From contig CM018694.1 of NCBI GenBank assembly GCA_009363875.1, positions 5,022,001 through 5,086,000 of the forward strand: a stretch of 64,000 nt of DNA, given 5' to 3'. Under the pieces are notes generated by a model. That model searched no databases. It saw nothing but the letters and a program-made list of their open reading frames with translations, and was not told the DNA's origin. A program made the position numbers and the translations under genes. Of the stretch, positions 21,630 through 32,508 are shown piece by piece. Each line of letters starts with the position of its first letter. Position 1 is the stretch's first letter. Origin of the DNA: Mikania micrantha. Taxonomy: Eukaryota > Streptophyta > Magnoliopsida > Asterales > Asteraceae.

Positions 21630-22401
21630 TGTGACATCCAGTACCAGATCGTCCGTCAAGTCCGTACGGTATGTGTACTTTCACTATTTACTATGTGTAA
21701 ATACATGTATATGAACAGTGCTTGTATAAACAGAATTCAGAATAGAGTAAACAGTTGTACGTATTTAGGTGAAAACTGAAATACTGTAAGTACAACGATT
21801 ACGATAAACAATAGTTGTTTGTATTTAGGTGAAAACCTAAGTACAGTTAAGACAACGAATCAAGAATGACAACGAAGATCAAGTAAATAACAAGAACATG
21901 TCGGTTGCGATCTGATATCCATAGATGACAGGAATCAGATGGCCGATAAATCAGTACGAAAACAATGTGAAAACAGGTGGTTAGTTGAGTCCGTCAGTGA
22001 GGAAACACAATTCAAAACATAACTGCAGTGTTATTTAAGAATAATGAATTGACAGTGTGTTTGCGTGGGTGACGATTCACACAAACATATCTGTGAGTTT
22101 AACGTTCTGAAATGATGATTGGAAAGTAGAAAAGAAGAATCAGAAAGCGAAACTATTGTCGGGTTCGTTCGGGTGACTATTCGAACGAATACGACGCGTT
22201 CTAACGAAACGAAAACGAAAGACGATACGAACGAAGATAAACTAATAAAATATAATAAATTATATTTTACAATTTTGAAACTCATCAAAATTAATTAAAC
22301 AAACTCTTCCTAATTAAAACGTGTAAAAATACGCGTTACGTTCCGGAAATGCAACGAAAACACGAACCGAGCAACAAAAATGAACCCGAACATGCTCGGG
22401 G

Positions 22402-22409
22402 TATAAATA
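22402..22409 (+). promoter_or_regulatory. TATA box, Gy3 LTR
   Basis: TATAAATA in a GGGGTATAAATACCC context, followed by a pyrimidine-rich leader, matching the Gy2 upstream promoter position (about 770 bases into the LTR). Confidence 0.6.
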
Positions 22410-22989
22410 CCCTAAATGAGCTCATTCTCCTCATTTCCCTCTTCCCACTCTCTCTAAAACCCTAATCCTGGTTTCCAATTCTCTCTCAAGAATTTGAAAT
22501 TCAATCCACCATAACTCACTCATTTCTTAATGAAATTGAGTGATTCTTGAGCCTAAACGTAGATCTCAACCCCCTCTACACGAAAGTACAACCGATCTAG
22601 AGCCAAATCCATCTGAACTCGAGGTAAAGAAGCTTGAAAATCACGAAAATAGGGTTTTTGCAATCTTTTGTCCGACCCACTACCATCAACCGGCTCCACA
22701 CCTTTCTATGGAATCCTACATCCTGAAAATCTTATCCTTGCACAACCCCACCAACGAAAGTCAATAGTTATCACCTTAAAATCTGGAAAACTACCAAAGT
22801 GGTGGCTGCTTATGACTGGCCGAATGGGGAGAGGAACGAATAGGGTAGGCCGAGAATGACCCACACCGGCCGAATGGCTGACCGATTGAAGGACTCATTC
22901 GGTGATACTTATCTCTTTCGCATAAGATGTTCATTCGGACATCATGATTCATTCGGCCAAAAGACTATTTTGTCAAGCAGATTCGTACG

Positions 22990-23190
22990 GCCACCTTTCC
23001 TTCGGCCCATACCTTCGGTCCATGGTGGTTTGGGCCCAAAAGCACCCCTTTGGCCCAGCAGCACTCCTTCGGCCCACGTATTCAGCCCACCTAACACTCG
23101 GCCCATGTGGTCCAGCCATGGTCTTGGTTCGGCCCAAGAAATCTATATTGGCCCAAGAGGATGAGCTGGCCCATGAGATCAATTCGGCCC
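22990..23190 (+). promoter_or_regulatory. GGCCCA motif array in Gy3 LTR
   Basis: About ten copies of GGCCCA/GGCCC spaced 10-30 bases apart (for example CTTCGGCCCAT and TTTGGGCCCAAAAG). GGCCCA/TGGGCC is the plant site II core, bound by TCP factors in promoters of growth genes. Here it lies downstream of the TATA box, so it may be a coincidental simple repeat. Co1 inserted at one GGCCC. Confidence 0.4.
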
Positions 23191-23784
23191 TGTTGGACTA
23201 AAAGAACCAATGAGCCTGATCAGAAAAATCTCTAAGTCTCACAGCACTTATAACAACTGAAGAAGAACACAACGGTTGACATTCAATGTACAGAAGATAC
23301 AAGATCTGAAGTGATATACAACAGCTGAAGTGTAAGTCATCAGATGTTGTAGTGTGTAGTTTAGTCTTCAGTAGTTTTCTTTCAGTTCTTGTAAAAGTCT
23401 GATGAGTAGTTTACTCATCAGATGTTTTAGTTTATTACTTCAGTAGTTTTATTACTTCAGTAGTTGTAAGAGAATGTCTTCAGATGTTGTAGACATTCTC
23501 AATAGTTTAGTTATTTCAGTTGTTTTGTTTTGTCTGTTAGGTGTCAACATCATGTGACATCATCAGACGTCACTGTCTTTATATAAGGGCAGTTGACAAT
23601 TTTGTAATGTAATGAAGTTAGTGAATTGAATGAAATATTCCTTTTGCAGAAACTCTCTCTCTATAACAAACTTATTCGTTTACTGTTTGATTGAATTTTG
23701 TTCTTGCTATGATTGTGCTAATTCAACTTTGAATTCCGCTGCTATACTTTATTATTGAATCAATTGAGAACATCTGATCCTACA
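23191..23784 (+). repeat. Co1 5' LTR
   Basis: TGTTGGACTAAAAGAACC to GATCCTACA, 594 bp. It contains a perfect 10-bp inverted repeat CTGATGAGTA/TACTCATCAG with a 3-base spacer at 23399-23421, several ATCAGATGTT motifs, and a TATATAAGG TATA box at about 23580. Confidence 0.97.
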
Positions 23785-23786
23785 AT

Positions 23787-23798
23787 TGGTATCAGAGC
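23787..23798 (+). promoter_or_regulatory. Co1 primer binding site (initiator-Met tRNA)
   Basis: TGGTATCAGAGC two bases after the LTR, extending to CAGG, the usual plant copia primer site. Confidence 0.95.
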
Positions 23799-24006
23799 AG
23801 GTTAATCATTGATCGATTAAAAAATTGATCTCTGAAACTGCTCAAATTTGTTCTCTAATTGATCGAATTAGCTGATTAATTAAGAATTTGTTATAGATTG
23901 AAGTTTTCTGTTAACTTCTGTTGATTTGTCCTTCAATATTAATTTGTTTTGAATCAATTGATCGAAATTTGCATTAGCTTGTGTCTAATTGTTTTAATCT
24001 GTGATC

Positions 24007-25827
24007 ATGACAACTCCAAACAATGATCCGCACAATACAGGCTCCGCAACCAAGCCTCCGATGCTTGTGCGGAGTGAGTACAACATTTGGCAACGTAGAA
24101 TGCTACATCACCTGTCGATTAACAGCGCAGGATGTTGGAAATCTGTAGTGCATGGTCCATATAAACCCACGATCACTGATCCTGAAACTAAGATCATGAT
24201 TCCGAAACCGTCTGATATGTATTCGGATGAGGATATCAAACTGTTTGAAATTGATGCGAAAGCTCATGGTATTCTGGCCATGGCTCTGCCTAATGAGATT
24301 TATTCAGGCTTGATGCATCATGATACTGCTCATGATCTCTGGGTTGCACTGAAAGAACAATTTGGTGGAACCGATGAGGTTTTAGCAAATACTAGAGAAA
24401 TCCTTGCTCAGCAGTATGAGACATTTTCTCACAGAAAGGGTGAATCATTGACTCAACAATTTGAGCGGTTCTCATGTTTAATTTCTGAGTTGAAAATGGT
24501 TAAGCAAGAATATACTAATAGTCAGATGAATAACAGATTTCTCAGATCATTACCTGAGAGATGGGACACATACACAATTGTCCTACGCTCTAATGCTAAT
24601 CTGGAAAATCTATCTCTCACCCAATTACATGGGAAACTCTTAACTTTTGAGAGAGAGGTAGAACAGAAGAGAAAACTGTCTTCATCTGGAAAACTTGCTG
24701 ATGATTTTGTTCCTGGTAACACTGCTTTGATAGGTCAGGAGTCAGAGTTTAATGGGTCTGAATGTTCTTATGATGAACATATTGATTTTTCTACTAACAA
24801 TTCTGAACATGCTTTTGTGGGAGTTGATGGTAATGCAGGAAATTATGGTGATAACTTGTGTTTTGTGATGGATGATTTGAAAGGAATCCCGGATGATGAT
24901 CTAGAGGAGATGGACATTTTGAGTCAAATGGCATTAATCAACATCAGATCACAAAAGTTCTATAAACGAACAGGAAGAAAGTTCCCTGGATTATCTGGCA
25001 AAACCAAAGTTGGATTTGACAAAGGGAAGCTGAGGTGCCATAAGTGTCACAGACTTGGTCATTTTACTAGGGAGTGCAAATCTACTGGTTCTAACTCTGC
25101 TGCACCTTTTGTGACTTTTCCAAGCAACAACACATCAAGCAAAGGACCACAATCTTCTGGTACTAGTCAACAACAATTCTATCCAGCTCACTTTGTTCAA
25201 CAAAATCCTATGCCATATCCATATCCTTGTTTCTACATGCCTCAACCTACACACACTCCAGCATTAATTCCTTCACAATCACCTGCTCTTCCTGATCCCA
25301 GCAAATCTCAAACCAATCAACAGTCTCAACAACAACAGCATCAGAGTTTCTTTACTCCTGGAGTAGTTGATTGGAGTAGCCTACCTGATGAATTATCTGA
25401 CTTCAACATGCAGCCTTACTCTGAAGCTGGTCCACATGGTGGAGATAACCCATTTGGGAATCTTGCCTTGATGGCTATTGATTCAACTGACACCTCAAGT
25501 TCAACTTCTTCAACGTCTCAGGTATCATCTGAATCAAAAGCTAAGTTGTGTTCAGAATCATGTATTTCAGCATTTGCTTCCATTAGAGAAATAAATGTTG
25601 AATTAATCAATGAGAAGTTGGCTTTAGAAAAGGCTGTGACTAAGAATAAAACTGAATTTGAGAAAATTTTGAATGAAAAAGAGTCTGAAATTTATAAACT
25701 CAAGTGTCAATTGTCTGATGAAATGGCTAGGGTGGAAGTAATGCTTGTGAAACACAATGATCTGAAACAAACACTTGCAGCAACCCAAGTAGAGTGTGAA
25801 AGATGGGTTGTCTTGCAAGGGGTTTGA
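24007..25827 (+). CDS. Co1 gag, N-terminal part
   Basis: Capsid precursor; the ATG at 24007 is the natural start (the frame is open a little upstream without an ATG). Residues ~15-230 are the copia gag domain (YNIWQRRMLHHL, LWVALKEQFGG, LTQQFERFSCLISEL, FLRSLPERWDTY). A CCHC zinc knuckle CHKCHRLGHFTREC lies at 25036-25077. A Gln/Pro-rich stretch (QQQQH near residue 440) and a long coiled coil (ELINEKLALEKAV, SEIYKLKCQLSDEMARV; residues ~530-600) follow. The frame ends at 25827 after ECERW because of a frameshift near 25805-25825; the homologous text continues in the next frame. About 600 residues, long for copia. Confidence 0.9.
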   Translation: MTTPNNDPHNTGSATKPPMLVRSEYNIWQRRMLHHLSINSAGCWKSVVHGPYKPTITDPETKIMIPKPSDMYSDEDIKLFEIDAKAHGILAMALPNEIYSGLMHHDTAHDLWVALKEQFGGTDEVLANTREILAQQYETFSHRKGESLTQQFERFSCLISELKMVKQEYTNSQMNNRFLRSLPERWDTYTIVLRSNANLENLSLTQLHGKLLTFEREVEQKRKLSSSGKLADDFVPGNTALIGQESEFNGSECSYDEHIDFSTNNSEHAFVGVDGNAGNYGDNLCFVMDDLKGIPDDDLEEMDILSQMALINIRSQKFYKRTGRKFPGLSGKTKVGFDKGKLRCHKCHRLGHFTRECKSTGSNSAAPFVTFPSNNTSSKGPQSSGTSQQQFYPAHFVQQNPMPYPYPCFYMPQPTHTPALIPSQSPALPDPSKSQTNQQSQQQQHQSFFTPGVVDWSSLPDELSDFNMQPYSEAGPHGGDNPFGNLALMAIDSTDTSSSTSSTSQVSSESKAKLCSESCISAFASIREINVELINEKLALEKAVTKNKTEFEKILNEKESEIYKLKCQLSDEMARVEVMLVKHNDLKQTLAATQVECERWVVLQGV

Positions 25828-27001
25828 GATGTTATTAAACAAACAAACAGCATCAAATGTGAAGTTTGGTATTGGATACAATCACACTGCCCCCCCAGCT
25901 GATTATACACCAAAAAATCTTGATTGTGAGTCTGAAGGGGACAGTGTATACCAATCCACCAAATCTTCAGAAAAGTCTGATGCTGAAGAATCATTTGAAA
26001 GTGATTCAAGTGCATGCAAATCTGAGTCTGAAACTCTGGATATTGAAACTTATTCTTATTCTCTTGGATGTACAAATGTTATCCAGGATGAAACATGTCA
26101 GGATAGTGTTTTAATTGAAATTGACCCTGATGAAAATGTTTCAAATGACTTAAATTTAAAATTGGTTAAGTCAGATGGGCATGGCACTGGAGAGAAAGAT
26201 GCACGGCTTCTGATAAGTCAGAATCACTCATCAGTAGTTGTAGAAAAAGCTGATACTGATAAGTGGAAAAGTGTTGATAGACAAGTGCTGAAGAATAACT
26301 CTTCAGAGGTTGTCAACACATCAGCTGTTGTCAATTTGTCTACAAATACTGATGTTCCAAATGTACTGAGGAACAAAAACTCAGTATCTAAGTCATCAGT
26401 ACTTGTAGATAATCACAAGGGAAAGCAAAAGAGGATGCCTTGTGAAATTTGTAGGCTGTTTAATCATTCCACTGATGAATGCTGGTACAGAAAAGTTTCT
26501 AAATTCAACAAAATAAAGCATAAAAACAAAAACATACTCAAAATGAAAACTGAATTTAGTTCCAAGTTTGTACCAGAATCATCAGTAGTTTCAAAATCTG
26601 GAAAAACCTCACAAGGAAATGAATCAAGTAACTCCAAGAAAGGTAAAGGGGTTGTTCCAGATTCAAAGAAACAACACTTGAAAAATTCTTCATCAGTTAA
26701 AGAAACTAAGGTGTTAAAACCCAAAAATCCAAAGTCAGGTCAGAGTGTGTCTAATGAAATCAAAATCTTGACAAAAAATCATAATCAACTGATGTTAATG
26801 ATGCAACAATTGCTAGGAAGAGTTAATCTAGCAGAGGCATCTGTTGTCTCATTTCAGAAGAAGAAACCAAAAACCAAAGTCAAGGTTAAATCTTCTGATA
26901 AGAATGATTCAAGTGTTGCTTCAACTGAAACTGCTCATTTTATTTCTTCATGTGTTGACAGACCCAAAACCAAAATGGTTTGGGTCCCAAAGTCTAACTG
27001 A
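25828..27001 (+). CDS. Co1 gag, C-terminal part (shifted frame)
   Basis: Continuation of gag in a different frame, open from 25796. It starts with CKGFEMLLNKQ, a motif that normally follows the gag coiled coil, then an acidic Ser/Glu-rich region and a second zinc knuckle CEICRLFNHSTDEC (26441-26482, spacing C-x2-C-x4-H-x4-C). A basic Lys/Ser-rich region follows, ending KTKMVWVPKSN and TGA at 26999-27001. The frame simply resumes after that TGA into protease. Whether this TGA is a damaged Trp codon or a genuine gag/pol separator is unresolved. Confidence 0.8.
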
Positions 27002-27480
27002 GTGTGTTGGTGTATGCAGGGTCCTTCAGCATGCCAAAATAGCATCTGGTATGTTGACAGTGGAGGATCCATGCATATGACTGGGAGCAGATCTCTCCTT
27101 CATAATTATCTTACAGGAAGGAAGGGATTTGTATCCTTTGGAAATGAAGCTAAGGGTTACATTATAGGGAAAGGTATGGTAACAAATGGTGAGATTAGGT
27201 TTGATGATGTAAATCATGTTGAGAATCTTAAGTATAATCTTCTAAGTGTTAGTCAAATGTGTGATAAGGGTCATATTTCTCTTTTCACCAAGCAAGATTG
27301 TAGGATTTTATCTTCTGATGTGTTGCCTCTGATTGGCAAAGTTTTAGATGAGTATACACTCCTTAAGGCTAACAGAGTAGGAAAGGTATATGCCTTGGAT
27401 TTATCAAAGAAAATCTCTGTTAAAGGTCATCCTTGTTTATTCTCTAAGGCCTCTTTCAAGGAATCAAATCTGTGGCATAG
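27002..27480 (+). pseudogene. Co1 protease and start of integrase region, cut by Gy5
   Basis: In frame with the preceding gag piece. The copia protease motif is YVDSGGSMHMTG (usual DSGA-xHMTG; Gly in place of Ala) at about 27050-27090. LKYNLLSVSQMCDKG and YALDL precede the GAG-pre-integrase domain, which is cut after the LWH codons at 27475, inside its zinc-binding motif. CATAG at 27476-27480 is the Gy5 target duplication. The text resumes at 53411. Confidence 0.85.
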
Positions 27481-27783
27481 TGTCACACCCCCAATTTCAA
27501 CTAACGGAATCATACCGTTTGGGAACGTGACAAACCAGGATCTCAGATCATTAGACATAGCGAAGACCTCTATATGAATTTCAAAAACATATGTTGGTCT
27601 TTATAACAAACATAATAACCAGAGTTTACAAAAAGTGCGGAAGCGTTTAAAAACTATAACAGTTGTAAATCAAACATTACAATTCAAATACTTAAATATT
27701 CAAATTTAAATAATCAAAATGAAAGAAATGCATGAGACTCTATCTTCCTAGTCCATGCCAGCTGTTACGCGCGCCTTAGCGTC

Positions 27784-28285
27784 CTGAGAAAACATGCAAA
27801 TCAAGTCAACACAAAGGTTGGTGCATAACACAGGTTTTAAATAGTCATAGTGTTCAAAACATCAGTTTGAATAACAAGTTGTAGATAACATAATCACAAT
27901 TGCACAGTCATGATAGCTAGTCATATAACTATTTACATACGTGTTCGACACCGAAGCTGACTAGTTGCCATGCTATAGCATGTTTTCGCCTTGCCACTAT
28001 TGTCTATCACAACAATAGTAAAAATATGTGTTTGGTCAGTCAAACACCTGCGTAGATCCCATCTACCAGGTGAGGTTTGTCAAACCTAATAGATCTATTT
28101 CCAACTACCACGCTTTGCATTACAGCAAACTAAACGGTTCGAGGTGTGTAAGGACTTTCAAGTTGATATGTTTTCACATAATGTAAACAGATAACTCATG
28201 CAAGTGATATGTATCTAAAATCAGTTTGTTGCACATGTTTTCTCCCCCAAAACAGTTTAAAATAAGAAAGGGGCCGTGTACGCAC
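27784..28285 (-). other. Intron-like LTR module, Gy5 3' LTR
   Basis: On the minus strand, donor-like ACAAAG/GTGCGTACACGGCCCC at 28285 and acceptor-like GCATGTTTTCTCAG/GACGC ending at 27784, preceded by CACCAACCTTTGTGTTGAC. 502 bases. The 5' LTR holds the same signals with 57 bases deleted inside. Confidence 0.4.
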
Positions 28286-28675
28286 CTTTGTTTTTTTAGC
28301 AGAATGATCAAGTATGTGTAAACTCGCGTAGAAATCCTCTACGAAGAATCTGTGATTTAAACAATAACCTATTGTTATTCGAATAATCGTTTTGTGCTTG
28401 AAATCACATACGTGTCAACACACGTATGTTAAAGTGTGAGAATTTGGCATACGGAAGTACGCGTGCTTTTGAAATCGTTTAAATAAAATCACATTTGATT
28501 TTATTTAATTAAACGTAATTATACGCGATTTCGTGTTCGGACTAAAATATGAATTTTATCATTCCAACACGTTCGTATTCTCGTTACGGTTCCAACGCAA
28601 CTTGAACGGATCGAATCGGAGTTCGTATGCGAAAGTTATTTCAAAAATACTAAAAATGAATTAAAACCCAAAAAC

Positions 28676-28753
28676 TGGTGGAACCCGGATTCGAACCCGC
28701 GACCACTCCCTCACAACACACCCATCCTACCACTCCGGCCCGCTAGGGTATCG
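28676..28753 (-). other. tRNA-like segment in the Gy5 LTR (pol III box A/B-like)
   Basis: Minus strand contains GGCCGGAGTGGTAGG (box A-like) and, about 35 bases on, GGGTTCGAATCC (perfect box B) followed by GGGTTCCACCA, a CCA end. The T-stem does not pair fully and no acceptor partner is seen, so it is not a working tRNA. A second copy lies at about 51610-51686. Confidence 0.45.
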
Positions 28754-30103
28754 CACAAGGATTCCAGAATAAATTGTTTTAAGTACTCAACAAACCGGTT
28801 TCTCTTTTGATATTATAGCCGAAGCATTCAATCCCCAATTGACCACGAATTCGAATTCTATCAAACCTAAAACCATAGGGCTATTATTCCTTGAATCCAA
28901 CCGATCCTAATAATGGTTTCAATTTGATCAAAACTTAATCAATGAGTTCTAATTGATCCCAAATAGGTTCGGTTTTGAACCGAACTAACTTTTAACACAA
29001 AATCTTATAATTCACGACTATCACATCGAATTAACTTAAGATTTAGATTAACTTCAACATTCCGAAACTACCTATATAGTTTAATTCGGTTATCAGTCCA
29101 AGTAAACAAGAAATCCCCAATTCGATATTAAACAAGAACCCTAGAATTTAAAATTACACGATCCGATGTCTTTAGTTGAAATTAACCGATGTTTTTCCAT
29201 GTATACATCAAACCGAAACTGTCTGAGCAATTCAATTCGATTTTTAATTACCCTAGGATCGAAACCCCCAAAACAGTTTTGTTCTAAAGCCCTAGAATTC
29301 GAAATCATTAAATTCATGTTTGCATCATGAAATTGATATCCCAGTTAGCATATTCGGAAGTCTCTGAAACTATCAATGCATGTTAATTTCAGTTTTAAAC
29401 TTCCTAAGATCACAACCCCCAAATCGTTTTGAGTTAAGAACCCTAGAAGTGGAAATCTTGTAATTCGATATTGGAACCCCGAATTAACGTAGGGATTGTC
29501 CTAGTCGGCCATATTAGAGTGTGTAGAAAGAATTACTTACAAGATTTGATGTCCAATTCGAGTCGATTGCCTTTAAGTCCAAGATTCGGCCTCCTTGAAA
29601 CCGTATCTCTCAATTGAAGCTTTACTGATTGAATTGTTGCTTGAAATCACCCCTAAAGATGCCGACTAATGTTTAGGGAAGAGAAATTGTGCGAGTGATG
29701 CTCAATTTATACGAATTGCTTGCGATTTTGAAACGGTTTCGACTTGGCTTTAATGTTTGAGTTTAATTCGATGATTAATTGATCCAATAACGCATGACAG
29801 TTACTTATAATCATATTCCTGATGATTATTGAGATTTAATTCGCTTATAACCTATTAAAATCATCGAATTATGGTTCAATTGGACATACATCCGAATTTT
29901 GACTTTGATAGTCAAAATTCCATGACTTAGGGTAATTACATCATTAATCCTAGCAATTTAAGTGTCTTATAACCTTGTTTTATTAACTTATAGCATTGCA
30001 GTGTGATTATGCGACATTTCATATCATTTCTGATTATTTTCCGATAATAAAGTTGAACCCGGAACCCCGAATTATCACTAATTGGCTTAATTGAACGTTG
30101 TTG

Positions 30104-30424
30104 GGCTCGGTTAATCCTTTTAAGCTTCTTAACTATAGTTGGGCCTCACTGGGCCTTCCTGGGCCTACTTAGGCTTTCTCTGGGTCTACTTATTTACATT
30201 GGGCCTCACTTGAATTTATTGGGCCTTATTGGGCTTCCCTTGGTTTTGTGGGCCTACATTGGCTATGTTGGGTCTAATTGATCTTGTTGGCCTCCATTAA
30301 CCTTATTGGGCCTTCATTGGCCTTGTTGGGCCTTTATTGGTATTATTGGTCCTTGATTTGGCCTTGTTGGGCCTGTTGGACCTTCAGTGGTCTTATTGGG
30401 CCTTGATTGGCCTTGTTGGGCCTG
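30104..30424 (-). promoter_or_regulatory. TGGGCC (site II-like) array at the start of the Gy5 LTR
   Basis: About a dozen TGGGCC motifs in a TTATTGGGCCTTGATTGG-like repeat. In element orientation the array reads AAGGCCCAA and lies in the first 400 bases of the LTR, where enhancers would sit. The 5' copy is at 53035-53358. Confidence 0.5.
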
Positions 30425-30477
30425 TGATAGCACCAACTCCCGTTAACAAGGTTAGTGTGAAAAGTCGGATTGTCACA

Positions 30478-31039
30478 TCATCCCCTTGTTGAAGGAATTT
30501 TCGTCCCGAAAATTAGCAAGTGTTAAGAGTAGTTAGGAAACTACTTACGAGTTTAGATCGTACGTGTTAGTGTGATTTGATCATTCTGTGTGCTTGTGTG
30601 TACTCTCACACAAAGTCTAATGTTTGCAACATCACAACTCAATTGTGATCTTTCAATGTGACTGTTTGCGTGTACACTAGTTAGTTCACCTAACTGTGAC
30701 TGTTTGTGTTTGATCATACTGTGTTGTGTAACCTCACACATAGTGAGTGTCTGGAACTGTTTGTACTATGCAACCCCGCACATAGCAAAGTGTATGTAAC
30801 CAATGTACTATGCAACCCCGCACATAGCAAAATGTATGTAACCAATCGTGTATGTACTACCATAACATGTAACATATGAAATGTAGCACATAAAACATAT
30901 AAAATGTAATGTAGCACAAATATCTGTAACAAAATCAATTGAATAAATGAAACGTTTGTGCTTACAGTTTGAAATTTGCAGTGATGATGTGTGAAAACAT
31001 CACGTCATCCCCTTGTTGAAGGAAATTTCGTCCCGAAAT
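30478..31039 (-). other. Gy5 3' untranslated region with two polypurine tracts and a tandem repeat
   Basis: The minus-strand block TTTCGGGACGAAATTTCC...AACAAGGGGATGA occurs at 31006-31041, overlapping the pol stop, and again at 30478-30512 against the 3' LTR. The latter is the working tract by position. Between them, a unit of about 42 bases (CTATGCAACCCCGCACATAG plus GTATGTAACCAAT) is repeated twice at 30766-30845. Confidence 0.75.
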
Positions 31040-32444
31040 TTAGCGTGCGCTCTCAGTGTTAGCAGTAGCTGTCTTGAATAGATGAGGATATTTCTTCATC
31101 ATTTGATCTTCCCGTTCCCATGTGAATTCAGGACCCCGTCTTGAATTCCATCGGACTTTGACTATTGGAATCTTGCTTTGCTTCAGTTGTTTGACCTCTC
31201 GGTCCATGATTTCCGCTGGTTCTTCAATGAATCGTAACTGTTCATCTACTTGTATTTCTTCCAATGGTACAATCAATGTCTCATCAGAAAGACATTTCTT
31301 TAAGTTTGACACATGAAAAACATCATGAACTCCACTGAGTTCATCCGGTAATTTGAGTTGGTACGCAACCGGACCAATTCTTTTCAGAATCTCAAAAGGT
31401 CCTACGTAACGTGGACTAAGCTTCCCACGCTTACCGAATCGTATCACACCTTTCCAAGGTGATACTTTTAGAAGAACTCGGTCTCCTACTTGAAATTCCA
31501 ACGGCTTGCGACGTTTGTCTGCATAACTCTTCTGTCGATCCCGAGCCGCTGCCATACGGTTCCGGATTTGAACTATTTTCTCTGTCGTCTCGTGCACCAG
31601 TTCAGGACCTGTTATCTGACTGTCACCAATTTCAGCCCAGCAAACTGGTGAACGACATTTGCGACCATACAAAGCTTCAAACGGTGCTGCTTGAATGCTT
31701 GTATGATAACTATTGTTGTAAGAGAATTCCACTAACGGTAAATGATTCTCCCAGCTATCACCAAAATCAATTACACAAGCTCGTAACATATCCTCGAGCG
31801 TTTGAATCGTTCGTTCACTTTGACCGTCGGTCTGTGGGTGATAAGCGGTACTCATATCCAAGCGAGTCCCCAATGACTTATGAAGAGATTTCCAAAAATT
31901 TGAAGTAAACCGGGCATCCCGATCTGATATGATAGATATTGGCACACCATGCCGTGCTACTACTTCCTTAATGTAAATACGAGTCAACTTCTCCATCTTG
32001 TCAGTTTCCTTGATTGCTAAGAAATGTGCAGATTTCGTTAATCGATCGACAATTACCCATATCGTATCACAACCAGTAGGTGTACGGGGTAACTTAGTAA
32101 TGAAATCCATCGAAATCTGTTCCCATTTCCACATCGGTATCTCTGGTTGTTGCAATAAACCAGATGGTTTCTGATATTCGACTTTGACTTTCGAACAAGT
32201 CAAACATTTGCTAACGTACTTAGCAATATCAGCTTTCATGTGAGGCCACCAATACAGTGCCTTCAAGTCATGGTACATCTTGTCTGATCCCGGATGGACT
32301 GAATATCTAGACTTGTGTGCTTCGTCCATCACGAGTTCCCTTAAACCTCCATATAAAGGTATCCACATTCGCTCAATGAAATAACGAATTCCATCAGGTT
32401 TAACATTCAATTGTTCTTCCATTCCTCGTAAAGATTCCGGTACT
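31040..32444 (-). CDS. Gy5 integrase with chromodomain-like tail
   Basis: The C-terminal part of the Gy5 polyprotein, cut off from the rest by Na1. From LVPESLRGMEEQL (32440) it runs through the HHCC zinc region (SRYSVHPGSDKMYHDL, then CLTCSKVK), the DDE core (SMDFITKLPRT near 32105; IISDRDARFTS near 31920; TDGQSERTIQTLED near 31815) and the GPFEILKRIGPVAY fold, to the chromodomain-like KIPIVKVRWNSRRG and FTWEREDQMMKKYPHLF (31210-31080), with stop at 31040. All catalytic residues are present and there are no internal stops. Its reading frame joins the upstream half once the AAGTT duplication and Na1 are discounted, so it was probably functional until that insertion. Confidence 0.93.
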
Positions 32445-32508
32445 AAGTTTGTAACAACTGTAAGAAATCCTAACAAACTTTAGCACATAATTACAAATTT
32501 AATACTTG

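Larger units (their letters stand above)
21630..23190 (+). repeat. Gy3 3' LTR, left part
   Basis: Starts TGTGACATCCAGTACC, homologous to the Gy2 LTR. TATA box GTATAAATACCC at 22401. A CATTCG/CGAATG-rich block occupies 22810-22970 and an array of GGCCCA motifs 22990-23190. Interrupted by Co1 at 23190; the LTR resumes at 60820. Joined length about 4.22 kb. Confidence 0.9.
27481..30477 (-). repeat. Gy5 3' LTR (left copy)
   Basis: 2,997 bp. It retains a 57-bp block around 27925-27980 that is missing from the 5' copy. It contains an intron-like module (28285 down to 27784), a tRNA-like box region near 28676-28753 and an array of about a dozen TGGGCC motifs at 30104-30424, which is the start of the LTR in element sense. 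Confidence 0.97.

Noticed and set aside
23035..23165. Short frames in the Gy3 LTR near 22856-23201
   Set aside because: They follow the GGCCCA repeats in overlapping frames and have no recognisable domain.
24001..24006. Co1 gag start at 24001
   Set aside because: That codon is GTG; the first ATG in frame is at 24007.
28676..28753. A functional tRNA gene
   Set aside because: Box B is perfect but the T-stem and acceptor stem do not pair.
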